NCBI GenBank assembly: GCA_031279425.1
Contig: JAITIQ010000095.1
Span: 1-42,796, forward strand
DNA length: 42,796 bases
Reading direction: 5' to 3'
DNA from: Accumulibacter sp.
GTDB taxonomy: Bacteria > Pseudomonadota > Gammaproteobacteria > Burkholderiales > Rhodocyclaceae
This document shows, piece by piece, positions 9,650 to 20,746 of this stretch (its first letter is position 1; the number at the start of each line of letters is the position of its first letter). Position numbers and translations under genes: made by a program. The notes below the pieces were generated by a model. That model searched no databases. It was given only the letters and a program-made list of their open reading frames with translations, and was not told the DNA's origin.

Positions 9650-11827
9650 TCACCCCATGTATTTTTCGTGCAGTTTCGCGTTGATTTCGTAGCAGTTGGA
9701 GCGCACGTGGATGTAGTCGTCCACACCGACGGCGTTGAAGGCTTCGGTGACTTCCGGCGGCTGCCTGCCGGCGACGATCACCGTCACCTCCGGCCGGGCT
9801 GCCTTAATGCGTTTGGTGAGCTCGGGCACGTAGTCGGGATAGGTGGCGTCGGTCGAACAGATCACCACCACCGGCGCGTCGGAGGCGAGCGCGGCGTCCG
9901 CCGCCGCCTCGGAAGTTTCGAAGCCCTCGCTGCCGATCATCTCGAAGCCCGCGACTTCAAAGAAGCCGCGCGAGAAATCGGCGCGCGGCTTGTGCTGCGG
10001 AATCGGCCCCATGTTGGCGAGGAAGATGCGCACCCGGCGGCCTTCCTCGGCGAACTTGGTCTCGACCTCGCGGCGCAGGCGCTCGAACGCCTCGGCGCGG
10101 CGCGCGATCCTGAGCGGCGCGGCTTCGGGCCGGCCGGCATCGAGGCTGGCGAGCACTTCGAAGAGCTGGCCGAGCGTGGCGCCGCTCACCACGGCGTCGA
10201 CCGTCAGTTCGACCGCGTCGCCGCCGCTTTTGTTCTCGCTCCCGGCAAAACCCTTCTCGATCGTCGTCAGATCGAAGCCGAGCGAATAGCGCTGGCTCGC
10301 GTGCCGGTGAGCGGCCACCTCGGCGACGCGCGCCTTTTTCAGCGCGGCGCGGTCGACGAGCGGCGCTTCCAGCCGTTTCTCGGCGAGGTTGGCGTACATG
10401 TTGGTGCCCAGGATCACGTCGGCGCGCGTCTCGACGGCCTTGGCGCGCTTGGCGGCGGTCGCCGCGGCCATCGTCCGGGGAACGCCGGCCATGATGGCGG
10501 CGGCCATGCCGCCGTTCTTCTCGATGTCCTGGAAGATGCGCCACGCCGCCCGACCGAATTCATCGGTCATCTTCTCAATGGTGTAGGAGCCGCCGCCCAT
10601 GTCGATCGGCATCGTGAAGCGCGCTTCCTCCTGCAAGACGATCTGCGCGTTGCGCGCGATACGCCGCGAAAAGCGGTCCGGCGCGCGGATCGGTTCGTCG
10701 AAGGGCGCCAGATGCAGGCTGTCGACGCCGCCCACGGCGCCGGAAAAGCCCTCGCTGGTCACACGCAGCATGTTGACATAGGGGTCGAACACGGTCTTGT
10801 TGAACGCCGAGGAACGGGCGTGGATCGTCATCTTCCGCGCTTCGGACGAGCCGCCGAAAGCGGCGACGATCTGCGCCCACAAGATGCGCGCGGCGCGCAG
10901 TTTGGCGATCTCCATGAAAAAGTTCGAGCCGAGCGAGAAGCCGAAGCGGATGCGCGGCGCGACCTCGTCGATCGCCAGTCCGCGCCCGATCGTCTCGCGC
11001 AGGTAGTCGACCGCGGTCGCCAGGGCGAAGGCGACTTCCTCGGTCGAACTCGCGCCGGCATCATGGTAGGGGTGCCCCTGCACGAAGATCGTCTGCAGTT
11101 TCGGCGCCTTGTTCAAGGCCCAGGCCGTCGTCTGATACAGGCAGTCGTAGGCCGTCCTGAGCGAGACGCCAAGCCGCCCGTCGGTCGCCAGCGCGCCGAG
11201 CGGGTCGGCGCCGACGCAGCCCTCGATCTCGAGAAGATGCCGGTTCTCCCGCAGGGCCCCGGCGAGCATGGCGATCAGCGGCAGCGCCGAGGCGCCCGCG
11301 AAACACTGCACGGCGACGTGCGCAAGATCGATGTCGCGAAGCAGCATGGTCAGATCGGTGAGCGTCGCCAGCGACACGCCGCCTGCGCCCACTTCGCTCT
11401 CCGGCGCGTCCGCCGGGTCTTGGCCTGCGCGCGTCGGGCGGTCGAGCACGATATGGAGCGCCGTCTGGCCGCGCGCGAGGTCGTGCCGCGCCTCCTCGTT
11501 GAATTCCTGTGGAAAGGCCAGCGTCAACTCCTGACAAATCTTCCACGGCGCGCCGATGAAGCCGTCGGGCCGCGTGCCGCGCGCGAAGGGCGTGAAGCCC
11601 GGCATCGAACCGAGATGCGGCAGACCCGCGATGTCCTCGGCGCAACAGATCGGCTCGACGGTCAAGTCCTCGTAGGTCCTGGTGTACAGGACCTTGTCGA
11701 ACGGCGCGCCCTTCAACGCCGCGACGGCTTCCTCCTTCCAGCGCTCCTTGTCCGGCTTCTCGAATTCGTCGAAAAACCCGTGATCGGCGTCGATTTTCGT
11801 GATGTCGACTCTTGCTTGTTCCGTCAT
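9650..11827 (-). CDS. mutA: Methylmalonyl-CoA mutase, small (non-catalytic) subunit
   Basis: 725 aa mutase-fold protein 3 nt upstream of mutB; C-terminal domain reads IFLANMGPIPQHKPRADF with no DxHxxG motif, as expected for MutA. Confidence 0.93.
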   Translation of the reverse strand: MTEQARVDITKIDADHGFFDEFEKPDKERWKEEAVAALKGAPFDKVLYTRTYEDLTVEPICCAEDIAGLPHLGSMPGFTPFARGTRPDGFIGAPWKICQELTLAFPQEFNEEARHDLARGQTALHIVLDRPTRAGQDPADAPESEVGAGGVSLATLTDLTMLLRDIDLAHVAVQCFAGASALPLIAMLAGALRENRHLLEIEGCVGADPLGALATDGRLGVSLRTAYDCLYQTTAWALNKAPKLQTIFVQGHPYHDAGASSTEEVAFALATAVDYLRETIGRGLAIDEVAPRIRFGFSLGSNFFMEIAKLRAARILWAQIVAAFGGSSEARKMTIHARSSAFNKTVFDPYVNMLRVTSEGFSGAVGGVDSLHLAPFDEPIRAPDRFSRRIARNAQIVLQEEARFTMPIDMGGGSYTIEKMTDEFGRAAWRIFQDIEKNGGMAAAIMAGVPRTMAAATAAKRAKAVETRADVILGTNMYANLAEKRLEAPLVDRAALKKARVAEVAAHRHASQRYSLGFDLTTIEKGFAGSENKSGGDAVELTVDAVVSGATLGQLFEVLASLDAGRPEAAPLRIARRAEAFERLRREVETKFAEEGRRVRIFLANMGPIPQHKPRADFSRGFFEVAGFEMIGSEGFETSEAAADAALASDAPVVVICSTDATYPDYVPELTKRIKAARPEVTVIVAGRQPPEVTEAFNAVGVDDYIHVRSNCYEINAKLHEKYMG

Positions 11828-11852
11828 ATGAATGTTCTCCCGATGAACTCCG

Positions 11853-12122
11853 TCATTGGCCGGATTGACTTGAATGAGGTGTCGCCTCCACCGCCGCCGC
11901 CGTCATGTCCAGTGGAGCTTTGGCGGTTTTGGCGACATTGATCCGGGATGCCGCGCGCAACGGCAGCCGCCGCGGCGCAAGCATCCAAAAAGAATTAGAA
12001 TTTTCGGCGGACGCGCCGCCATCGGGGGACGAGAAACTCATTGACGCCAGAAAGTGAGGCGCGAATGCCCTGACCCGGTCCATGGCCACGGCTCGCCCGA
12101 CAAAACCTCCCACGCCGCGCAT
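11853..12122 (-). CDS. Short hypothetical ORF in the leader between the riboswitch and mutA
   Basis: 89 aa; SD-like GAGGGAAGAG just before the ATG; stop about 25 nt upstream of mutA; no recognised homology. Confidence 0.3.
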   Translation of the reverse strand: MRGVGGFVGRAVAMDRVRAFAPHFLASMSFSSPDGGASAENSNSFWMLAPRRLPLRAASRINVAKTAKAPLDMTAAAVEATPHSSQSGQ

Positions 12123-12274
12123 TGCTCTTCCCTCGCAACAAATGGCGAACCAAGCTCTCCAGGGGAGGAAAAAAGACTACGTCATGCGGCCCGGAACAAA
12201 GCGCAGAGAACAGGACTTTGGCGCCGAGCGGCTGGCTTCACCCCAACCCCGGGGAACACCCAACCACCATTCCG

Positions 12275-12463
12275 GGCCGGTCTTCTGACTTGCCGTCATC
12301 CTCCTCCGGCGCCTTCCCATGCGCATCCATCCGCACAGTGGCATTCACCGAATTCGTCGGGCCTACAGCAGCGGGGGCTGTGCCGGAATGTCCGCGCATG
12401 AAGATGGACGGAACCACCGGCTTCCCGTTTCACCCGCCCCGCGGTCGCGGAGCAAGGCACCCA
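12275..12463 (-). promoter_or_regulatory. Cobalamin (AdoCbl-type) riboswitch upstream of mutA-mutB-meaB
   Basis: Reverse complement contains GGTGCC...GGTGAAACGGGAAGCCGGTG...CCGGCACAGCCCCCGCTGCTGTA...GCCACTG...GGGAAGGC...GGCAAGTCAGAAGACCGGCC, the ordered conserved blocks of the cobalamin riboswitch family. Confidence 0.88.
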
Positions 12464-12684
12464 GAACGGATGATACTCTATGCCTTTCTCCAGACCCTGG
12501 CAAGTTCGGAAAACCACGTGGATCAGTAAGAAATTTCAGCGATCCTGAATGGGATGAAACGCGAACCCGACGAGACCGGCGCTGCGCGCTACCCCCTCGA
12601 AGAGCGTAGACGAGCGCGGCGGCTCCTCCATCATCTTGCCGCGGAGCCTCGCGCGGCGCGCCTCTGTGGTTGATGGTCTTCCGC

Positions 12685-13977
12685 TCAGCGCAGCCATCCC
12701 TTCCTGTAGAAGAAACAGAACGGCACCAGCACCGAGAACGCCATCAGCATCAGCGAGAACGGATAGCCGTACCTCCATTGGAGTTCCGGGAACCACTGGA
12801 AATTCATGCCGTAGATACTGGCGATCAGGGTCGGCGGCAGCATGGCGACCGAGGCCACCGAAAAGATCTTGATGATCTTGTTCTGGTTGATGTTGATGAA
12901 GCCGACGGTGGCGTCCATCAGGAAGTTGATCTTGTTGAACAGGAAGGAAGTGTGCCCGTCGAGCGATTCGATGTCGCGCAGGATCTGCCGCGCGTCGTCG
13001 ATCTGGGCAAGGGACAGCGATTTGCCGCGGACCAAAAAGGAAACGGCGCGGCGCGTATCGTGCACGTTGCGCCGGATACGCCCGTTCAGGTCTTCTTCGC
13101 GGGCGATGTCGGCGAGAATCCTGGCCGCCTCGTCGTCGGTGATCTTGGTGCCCAGCACGTGCTTGCTGACTTCGCCCAGCGCGGCATACACGTCCTCCAG
13201 CGCGTCGGCGGAATATTCGGCGTCGGCGGCGTAAAGGTCGAGCAGCACGTCCTTGCCGTCGGTCACGTAACCCGGCTGGGTGCGCGCGCGCAGACGCTGC
13301 AGGCGGAAGATCGGCAGTTCCTCGGGGCGCACCGAAAAGAGCACGTCGCGGTAGAGGATCAGCGCCACCGCCACGTTGCGCGAATCGTCCTTGGTATCCA
13401 GCAGAAAATCGGAGTGCAGGTGCATCTCGCCGTTGTCCTCGACGTAGAAACGCGCCGAGGCTTCCAGGTCGGTCAGGTTGCTCGGGTTCGGCAAGCGCAC
13501 GCCGTAGAAGCGGCCGACCCAGGCGCGGATTTCGGGGGTCGGCGCGACCAGGTCGATCCAGATCGGTTTCAGGCACTTGAGATCGTAGGGGGTGGCCACG
13601 CGAATCTGGGCGAGCCGTCCGTTGCGCAGCTCGAAGGCGGTCACCGAGGTTTTCTCGCTGCGCAGATGGCTGTCGGCGATCAGGTCCTGCCGCACCTCGT
13701 CCGACAGGATTTCGAGAATCGCCTCGCCGCGCTCCTCGCGCACTTCATGCCAGACGGCCAGGCGTTCCTCCGGGTCGAGCGCTTCGATGAGGCGCGCGAT
13801 CTCGTCCAGGGATTCGCGCTCCAGGAGCGCGCGCAATTGGGCTGGATACGTTTCCTGCCCCGCGCCTTCGGCAAAATCGCCATGCGGGCCATCCGGTCGG
13901 TTTTCAGCGAGTTCTTGCCCGGCGAGCAGTCCGCGGACGAGCTTCATGAAATCCGGGCTGTTTTTTTCTTCACTCAT
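12685..13977 (-). CDS. corA: CorA-family magnesium transporter with an MgtE_N-like N-terminal domain
   Basis: C-terminal IASIYGMNFQWFPELQWRYGYPFSL (GMN motif) plus two TM segments; N-terminal LDEIARLIEALDPEERLAVWHEVREERGEAILEILSDEVRQDLI resembles MgtE_N. Confidence 0.9.
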   Translation of the reverse strand: MSEEKNSPDFMKLVRGLLAGQELAENRPDGPHGDFAEGAGQETYPAQLRALLERESLDEIARLIEALDPEERLAVWHEVREERGEAILEILSDEVRQDLIADSHLRSEKTSVTAFELRNGRLAQIRVATPYDLKCLKPIWIDLVAPTPEIRAWVGRFYGVRLPNPSNLTDLEASARFYVEDNGEMHLHSDFLLDTKDDSRNVAVALILYRDVLFSVRPEELPIFRLQRLRARTQPGYVTDGKDVLLDLYAADAEYSADALEDVYAALGEVSKHVLGTKITDDEAARILADIAREEDLNGRIRRNVHDTRRAVSFLVRGKSLSLAQIDDARQILRDIESLDGHTSFLFNKINFLMDATVGFININQNKIIKIFSVASVAMLPPTLIASIYGMNFQWFPELQWRYGYPFSLMLMAFSVLVPFCFFYRKGWLR

Positions 13978-14041
13978 CGGGACGCTCCCCATGGACAAGG
14001 CGATGCGGCGCAACAAAAAATGCCGTGATTCTATCAGACTG

Positions 14042-14758
14042 TCAGGGAAATCTGACGGACGGCATACGCGACAGGATGAGCGCTTCCCGAACGGCCAGGC
14101 CGGGCGCGCCGCGATTGCGGTCGTAAAAACGCGGGTTGGGCACCATCCCGGCCAGCCGCGCCGCCTGCGCGGGAGACAGGCGCGCGGCGCCAACCCCGAA
14201 GTAATGCCGCGCGGCCGCCTCGGCGCCGAACACGCCGTCACCCCACTCGATCACGTTGAGATAGACCTCGAGGATGCGCCGCTTGTTCCAGACGCTCTCC
14301 AGCATCAGCGTGATTGCGGCTTCCTGGGCCTTGCGCCACGGCGTTTTTTGCGGCGACAGGAAAAGATTCTTGGCGAGTTGCTGGGAGATCGTCGAACCGC
14401 CGGAAACGATCCGACCGCTTCGCTGGTTTTTCTCCATGGCCACGCGAATTCCGGCCCAGTCGAATCCGTCGTGCAGGAGGAAGCGGGCGTCCTCGGCGGC
14501 GATCAGTGCGCGCTTCAGATTCGGCGAGATGCGATCGTAATCGACCCATTGTTTTTTCAGCCGCGCCCGCGGATCGCCGGTCCGCAGTTCGGCAAGGCGA
14601 ATCTCCATGAAGCGCGTCATGCCTGGCTCTGTCCAGCGCCACAGGACGACCCAGCCGAACAGCCACGCCTGGTAGAGCAGAACCAGCCCCAGCAGGGCGA
14701 CCAGCATTCGCCGGATCCCGAGCGCGAGGAAAGAGACGGCGGCATGCGTGTTTGCCAT
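14042..14758 (-). CDS. mtgA: Monofunctional biosynthetic peptidoglycan transglycosylase
   Basis: AEDARFLLHDGFDW, GGSTISQQLAKNLFLSPQKTPWRKAQEAAITLMLE, KRRILEVYLNVIEWGDGVFGAEAAARHYF. Confidence 0.95.
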   Translation of the reverse strand: MANTHAAVSFLALGIRRMLVALLGLVLLYQAWLFGWVVLWRWTEPGMTRFMEIRLAELRTGDPRARLKKQWVDYDRISPNLKRALIAAEDARFLLHDGFDWAGIRVAMEKNQRSGRIVSGGSTISQQLAKNLFLSPQKTPWRKAQEAAITLMLESVWNKRRILEVYLNVIEWGDGVFGAEAAARHYFGVGAARLSPAQAARLAGMVPNPRFYDRNRGAPGLAVREALILSRMPSVRFP

Positions 14759-14875
14759 TCGACGGAATTTCTCGACCAGATTGGTCGGACAATGATAACT
14801 TGAGGAGACGCTGAACAAGCCAGTAAAGGACGGCCATGGCAGATTTCTGGTAATTAGAGCAGATTGATTTAATGT

Positions 14876-14996
14876 TGGTCATATATATTCACATCGCCAT
14901 TGCGAGGGCGAGAGCCCGTGGCAATCCATGCGGTGGTTCGCTTTCCCGAAACACTGTGGCAACCCCCGGGCCGCCTGGATTGCCCACGGCAAACCC
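14876..14996. repeat. Dispersed palindromic repeat, copy A
   Basis: tcatatatattcacatcgccattgcgagggc...cgtggcaatccatgcggtggttcgctttcccgaaac...gcctggattgcccacggc; related copy at 41845-42055. Confidence 0.7.
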
Positions 14997-15224
14997 AAAC
15001 TCTGTTCCAGCGATTTCCTTGAATGTTTGCAAGCTGTTGAAAGTAGTGGATTTTCCATCATTCTTCACGGTGCGCCAGAAGCAACGGAAATCCACGGGTA
15101 GCCAAAGTCTTTGAGTCCATTTTCAGTCCAAAACCCGGGGGAAACCGATTCCGGTTTTTCTCTGGCGCAATGGGACGAAGGGCATAATCCTCCAAGCCAT
15201 GACTCGACCACACAAGAAGTGATC

Positions 15225-15440
15225 ATGGCACTCACCGATACCGCCACCCGGCAGGCCAAGGCCACCGGCAAAGCCTGCACCCTCGGCGACCTGGATGACC
15301 TGTCCCTCGCGGTCTCCACGTAAGGTGGCAAATCGTGGCATTTCCGCTACTACTGGGGCGGCAGGCAGAAACGCATGTCGCTCGGCACCTACCCGGAGGT
15401 ATCCCTGCGGGAAGCGGGCAGGCGCGGGATGAAGTGCGCG
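15225..15440 (+). pseudogene. Remnant of a tyrosine recombinase (P4-type integrase) N-terminal arm-binding domain
   Basis: MALTDTATRQAKATGKACTLGDLDDLSLAVST*GGKSWHFRYYWGGRQKRMSLGTYPEVSLREAGRRG; in-frame TAA at 15321 and loss of the rest of the gene. Confidence 0.8.
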
Positions 15441-16173
15441 CTGGGGTTTCAGCGTATACCTTGCTGGATCAGCCGAGGCGCGGCGACGCTGGACGAAGCA
15501 CGGTCGCCATGCAGCTCGAACCAAGCGCCGACGGGCAACTCTGGTTTGGCCAGTTCAGGCTGGGCATCTGGCCGGACTTCCATCCCGGCGTACAGTTCCC
15601 GCGGGACGAGGAATCATTGAACCAGTTCTTCCGGCAGATGACTCCCAATACCGGCCCCTATGATCCGGAAGTAATCTCCGACGCCCTTACCGCCCTCTTT
15701 GAACGGGAAGAGGCAGGCATCCTCGTGCTGCACTCGCAGGCCGGCGGCCCTGGCTGGCGGGCATGAAGACCGACAAGATCAAGGGAATCGTGGCCTACGA
15801 AACCGGTTCCGGCTACGTGTTTCCAAGAGGAGAACCGCCGGAGACCATCTCGACGAATTACGGCCCCGTGGTCGGCGTTGAAGTGCCCAGGGAGGACTTT
15901 CTCCGGCTCACGAAAATGCCGATACTCGTCGTCTATGGCGACAATATTCCGGACGAGCCCGTGCGGCATCCGGGCAGTGATTACTGGCGCGGCGTGAAGA
16001 TACTTACTGAAAAATGGGTGGAAACCATCAATAGGCACGGCGGCGGCGCAAGCTTCGTCCATCTGCCCGACATGGACATCAAGGGCAACACGCACTTCCC
16101 GTTCGCCGACCTGAACAACCTTGCGCTAGCGGATCACCTGTCCGCTTGGCTGAAGGAAAAACGACTTGATTGA
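15440..16173 (+). pseudogene. Alpha/beta hydrolase pseudogene (N-terminal truncation and frameshift)
   Basis: Frame 1: VSAYTLLDQPRRGDAGRSTVA...LWFGQFRLGIWPDFHPGVQFPRDEESLNQFFRQMTPNTGPYDPEVISDALTALF...LVLHSQAGGPGW; continues in another frame as MKTDKIKGIVAYETGSGYVFPRGE...MPILVVYGDNIPDEP...GNTHFPFADLNNLALADHLSAWLKEKRLD. Confidence 0.8.
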
Positions 16174-16319
16174 TTTTTGCCTCCTGGGCCGGTTATTCCA
16201 TCCTGGAGGAAAGTCGTCGCAATTGTCATCGAAAAATGGAAAAGCCTGGCAGAATGCCGTACCGGAATGCGGGCCGGTAAAATGCGCATCGAGAGAGAAA
16301 AAACACACGGGAAGATTCC

Positions 16320-17330
16320 ATGCTGAAAAATGTGGCAATGCTGATGATCATGTTTGGCCTGGTGCCATCCATCGCCTGCGCCCAGGAAAAGGAAGAAAAA
16401 CCTCCTTCCGGACACCTGACGACCGACAATCATGTGCGCGACATCGTCGATCACCCGGCGTTCGAGGGTTTTGGCCAACTCTTGTTGCCAGGAGAAAACG
16501 ATGCTTCATACGATACGCGGCTTGCGGACATCGCATCTCTCATGCCATATCATCGGAATGTGAATCCCGATGAGGTCGTAGCTGCGCTCAACTTCATGAT
16601 CGATGAAGCGAACTCCGGTAGAAAAATCTTTTATGAGTTTTACGCCACGGCGCGGAAGCAGGGCGATCGCGCAAAGGAAAATACGGGACTTTTCTTTTTT
16701 CGTGGAACCCCCGGGGCTCCTTTTGCCATTGTCTGTCCGGGCGGCGGATTTTCGTATGTTGGTTCCCTGCATGAAGGCTTTCCGCTTGCATTGGAGATAA
16801 GCAAGAGAGGGTATAACGCTTTCGTCATCCGCTACCGTACCGGAGGGGAACGCAGAGCCTGCGAGGATCTGGCGGCGGCGATCGGCTACATCTTCACGAA
16901 TGCCGAAACGCTTCATGTCGGCGTAAAGGATTATTCATTGTGGGGCGCCTCGGCGGGCGCGCGAATGGTCGCCCGGCTCGCTTCTCGCGGAACAGGCGCT
17001 TACGGCGAACGGGACTTCCCCAGGCCAGGCATGGCGATGATGGCCTACACCGGCCACCCGGACTGGACGCAAAACGATCCGCCGACCTTCGCCATCGTGG
17101 GAGAACGCGACGGCATAGCCAGTCCCGCGACGATGGAAGCGAGGGTAGACGACATGAAAGCCGCCGGCATCGTCACGGAGTTTCACAAATACCGCAATGT
17201 CGGTCATGGCTTCGGCTTGGGCACGGCCACCGACGCGGAGGGCTGGCCCGCGGACGCGGTCCGCTTCTGGGAGCAATGCATGGAACGCCATGCCTCGTCG
17301 CCGCAAGAGCAGCCGCGGGAAGATGAATGA
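16320..17330 (+). CDS. Secreted alpha/beta hydrolase (esterase-like)
   Basis: 336 aa; signal peptide MLKNVAMLMIMFGLVPSIACAQ; CPGGGFSYVGSLHEGFPLA; GASAGARM nucleophile elbow; GHGFG near the C-terminus. Confidence 0.75.
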   Translation: MLKNVAMLMIMFGLVPSIACAQEKEEKPPSGHLTTDNHVRDIVDHPAFEGFGQLLLPGENDASYDTRLADIASLMPYHRNVNPDEVVAALNFMIDEANSGRKIFYEFYATARKQGDRAKENTGLFFFRGTPGAPFAIVCPGGGFSYVGSLHEGFPLALEISKRGYNAFVIRYRTGGERRACEDLAAAIGYIFTNAETLHVGVKDYSLWGASAGARMVARLASRGTGAYGERDFPRPGMAMMAYTGHPDWTQNDPPTFAIVGERDGIASPATMEARVDDMKAAGIVTEFHKYRNVGHGFGLGTATDAEGWPADAVRFWEQCMERHASSPQEQPREDE

Positions 17331-17361
17331 CACATGGCTTTCCCGCGGCCCTGGAAAATAA

Positions 17362-17691
<330 letters not shown>

Positions 17692-17926
17692 TGAGGAATG
17701 CAGCCAATGCCGGATTTCGGCCCGGTGGTAGTCACCGGGAGATCGCGCCAGCGCCTCGGTGCCCCCATGGAAGGGGTCGGCAATCATCGTGATTCTGTTC
17801 ACCCTCGGCAGACATGTCTCCCTTGAAAAAATCCACGTCGCCCTCATTTTGAGCCGCGTCGCGCTGCGCCGGCACCTCGGCGCGCCTGCCATTTCCAATC
17901 CAATCAACGTCTTGCGGAGTCTTTCA

Positions 17927-19849
<1,923 letters not shown>

Positions 19850-19883
19850 GTGGGTGGAAAGGTTTTTTCCTCCGGTTCGGCAT

Positions 19884-19952
19884 GGCGAGCGGGACACCCG
19901 CGCTCCATTGCTCCTTCACGCGAAAAACGGGGAGCGCGGGCGTCTCGCCCGC
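19884..19952. repeat. Imperfect inverted repeat / REP-like hairpin downstream of htpG
   Basis: Left arm ggcgagcgggacacccgcgctcc (19884-19906), right arm ggagcgcgggcgtctcgcccgc (19931-19952). Confidence 0.7.
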
Positions 19953-20035
19953 TTCATGTTTTTTGCGGGCGGGTGATCACGGGCATGTGCCCGGAATGAC
20001 CGAAGTTCGTTACGAATCGAGAAGCGTTTCAAACC

Positions 20036-20515
20036 ATGCTCACCGGCTTGCCCCCCATCCTCGACGCCGAGGTCGAAACGCTGATCCTGGGCAGTTTCCC
20101 GTCGCCCGCCTCGCTCGCCGCGCAGCAATACTATGCGCACCGGCAGAACCAGTTCTGGCGGGTGATGGCGGAGGTGCTTGGTGAGCCGCTGGTGGAATTC
20201 GATTACGCGGAAAAGCAAGGCCGCCTGTTGCGTCACCACATCGGCGTGTGGGATGTCTACCGCGCCTGCCAACGCGAAGGCGCGCTCGACTCGGCGATCC
20301 AAGCGGCGGAACCGAACGATCTTTCGCGGCTTGCGCAGGAAGCGCCGCGCCTTGCGCGCGTCTTTTTCAACGGCCAGACCTCGGGCCGCTTCGCGCGCTG
20401 GTTCGCCGACCGGGGCTACGCGACGCGCATCCTGCCCTCGACCAGCCCGGCCTACACCCTGGCCTTCGCGCGCAAGGCCGCGACATGGCGCGAAGCCTTC
20501 GGGGCCGGCGGGTGA
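20036..20515 (+). CDS. DNA-deoxyinosine (hypoxanthine) glycosylase-like protein, family 6 UDG
   Basis: LPPILDAEVETLILGSFPSPASLAAQQYYAHRQNQFWRVMAEVLGEPL; GVWDVYRACQREGALDSAI; LPSTSPAYT. Confidence 0.85.
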   Translation: MLTGLPPILDAEVETLILGSFPSPASLAAQQYYAHRQNQFWRVMAEVLGEPLVEFDYAEKQGRLLRHHIGVWDVYRACQREGALDSAIQAAEPNDLSRLAQEAPRLARVFFNGQTSGRFARWFADRGYATRILPSTSPAYTLAFARKAATWREAFGAGG

Positions 20516-20746
20516 AACCACTTCCTTCCAGGATCACCGACAGTTCGCCGCCGTGCCCGCGAACGCGTCGCGGAATACCTGCGCGCCCAAGGCGATCGAG
20601 CCATTCCGCGCTCCGGTTTGCCGGCCGGGGCCATGCGGCGCGCATTCCATCTTCGGCCTTCGGCCGGATAAGGCACCGATGATCCGCTCAGACCGTCGAT
20701 CCCGGCTCGTCTCCATGAGGCCATGGATAGATATGGATCGAAAAAC

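Noticed and set aside
7658-11941. 1,427-aa plus-strand ORF
   Set aside because: Antisense to mutB and mutA, which have unmistakable homology; long antisense frames are common in GC-rich coding DNA and this one shows no family motif
12670-14028. 452-aa plus-strand ORF
   Set aside because: Antisense to corA; no motifs
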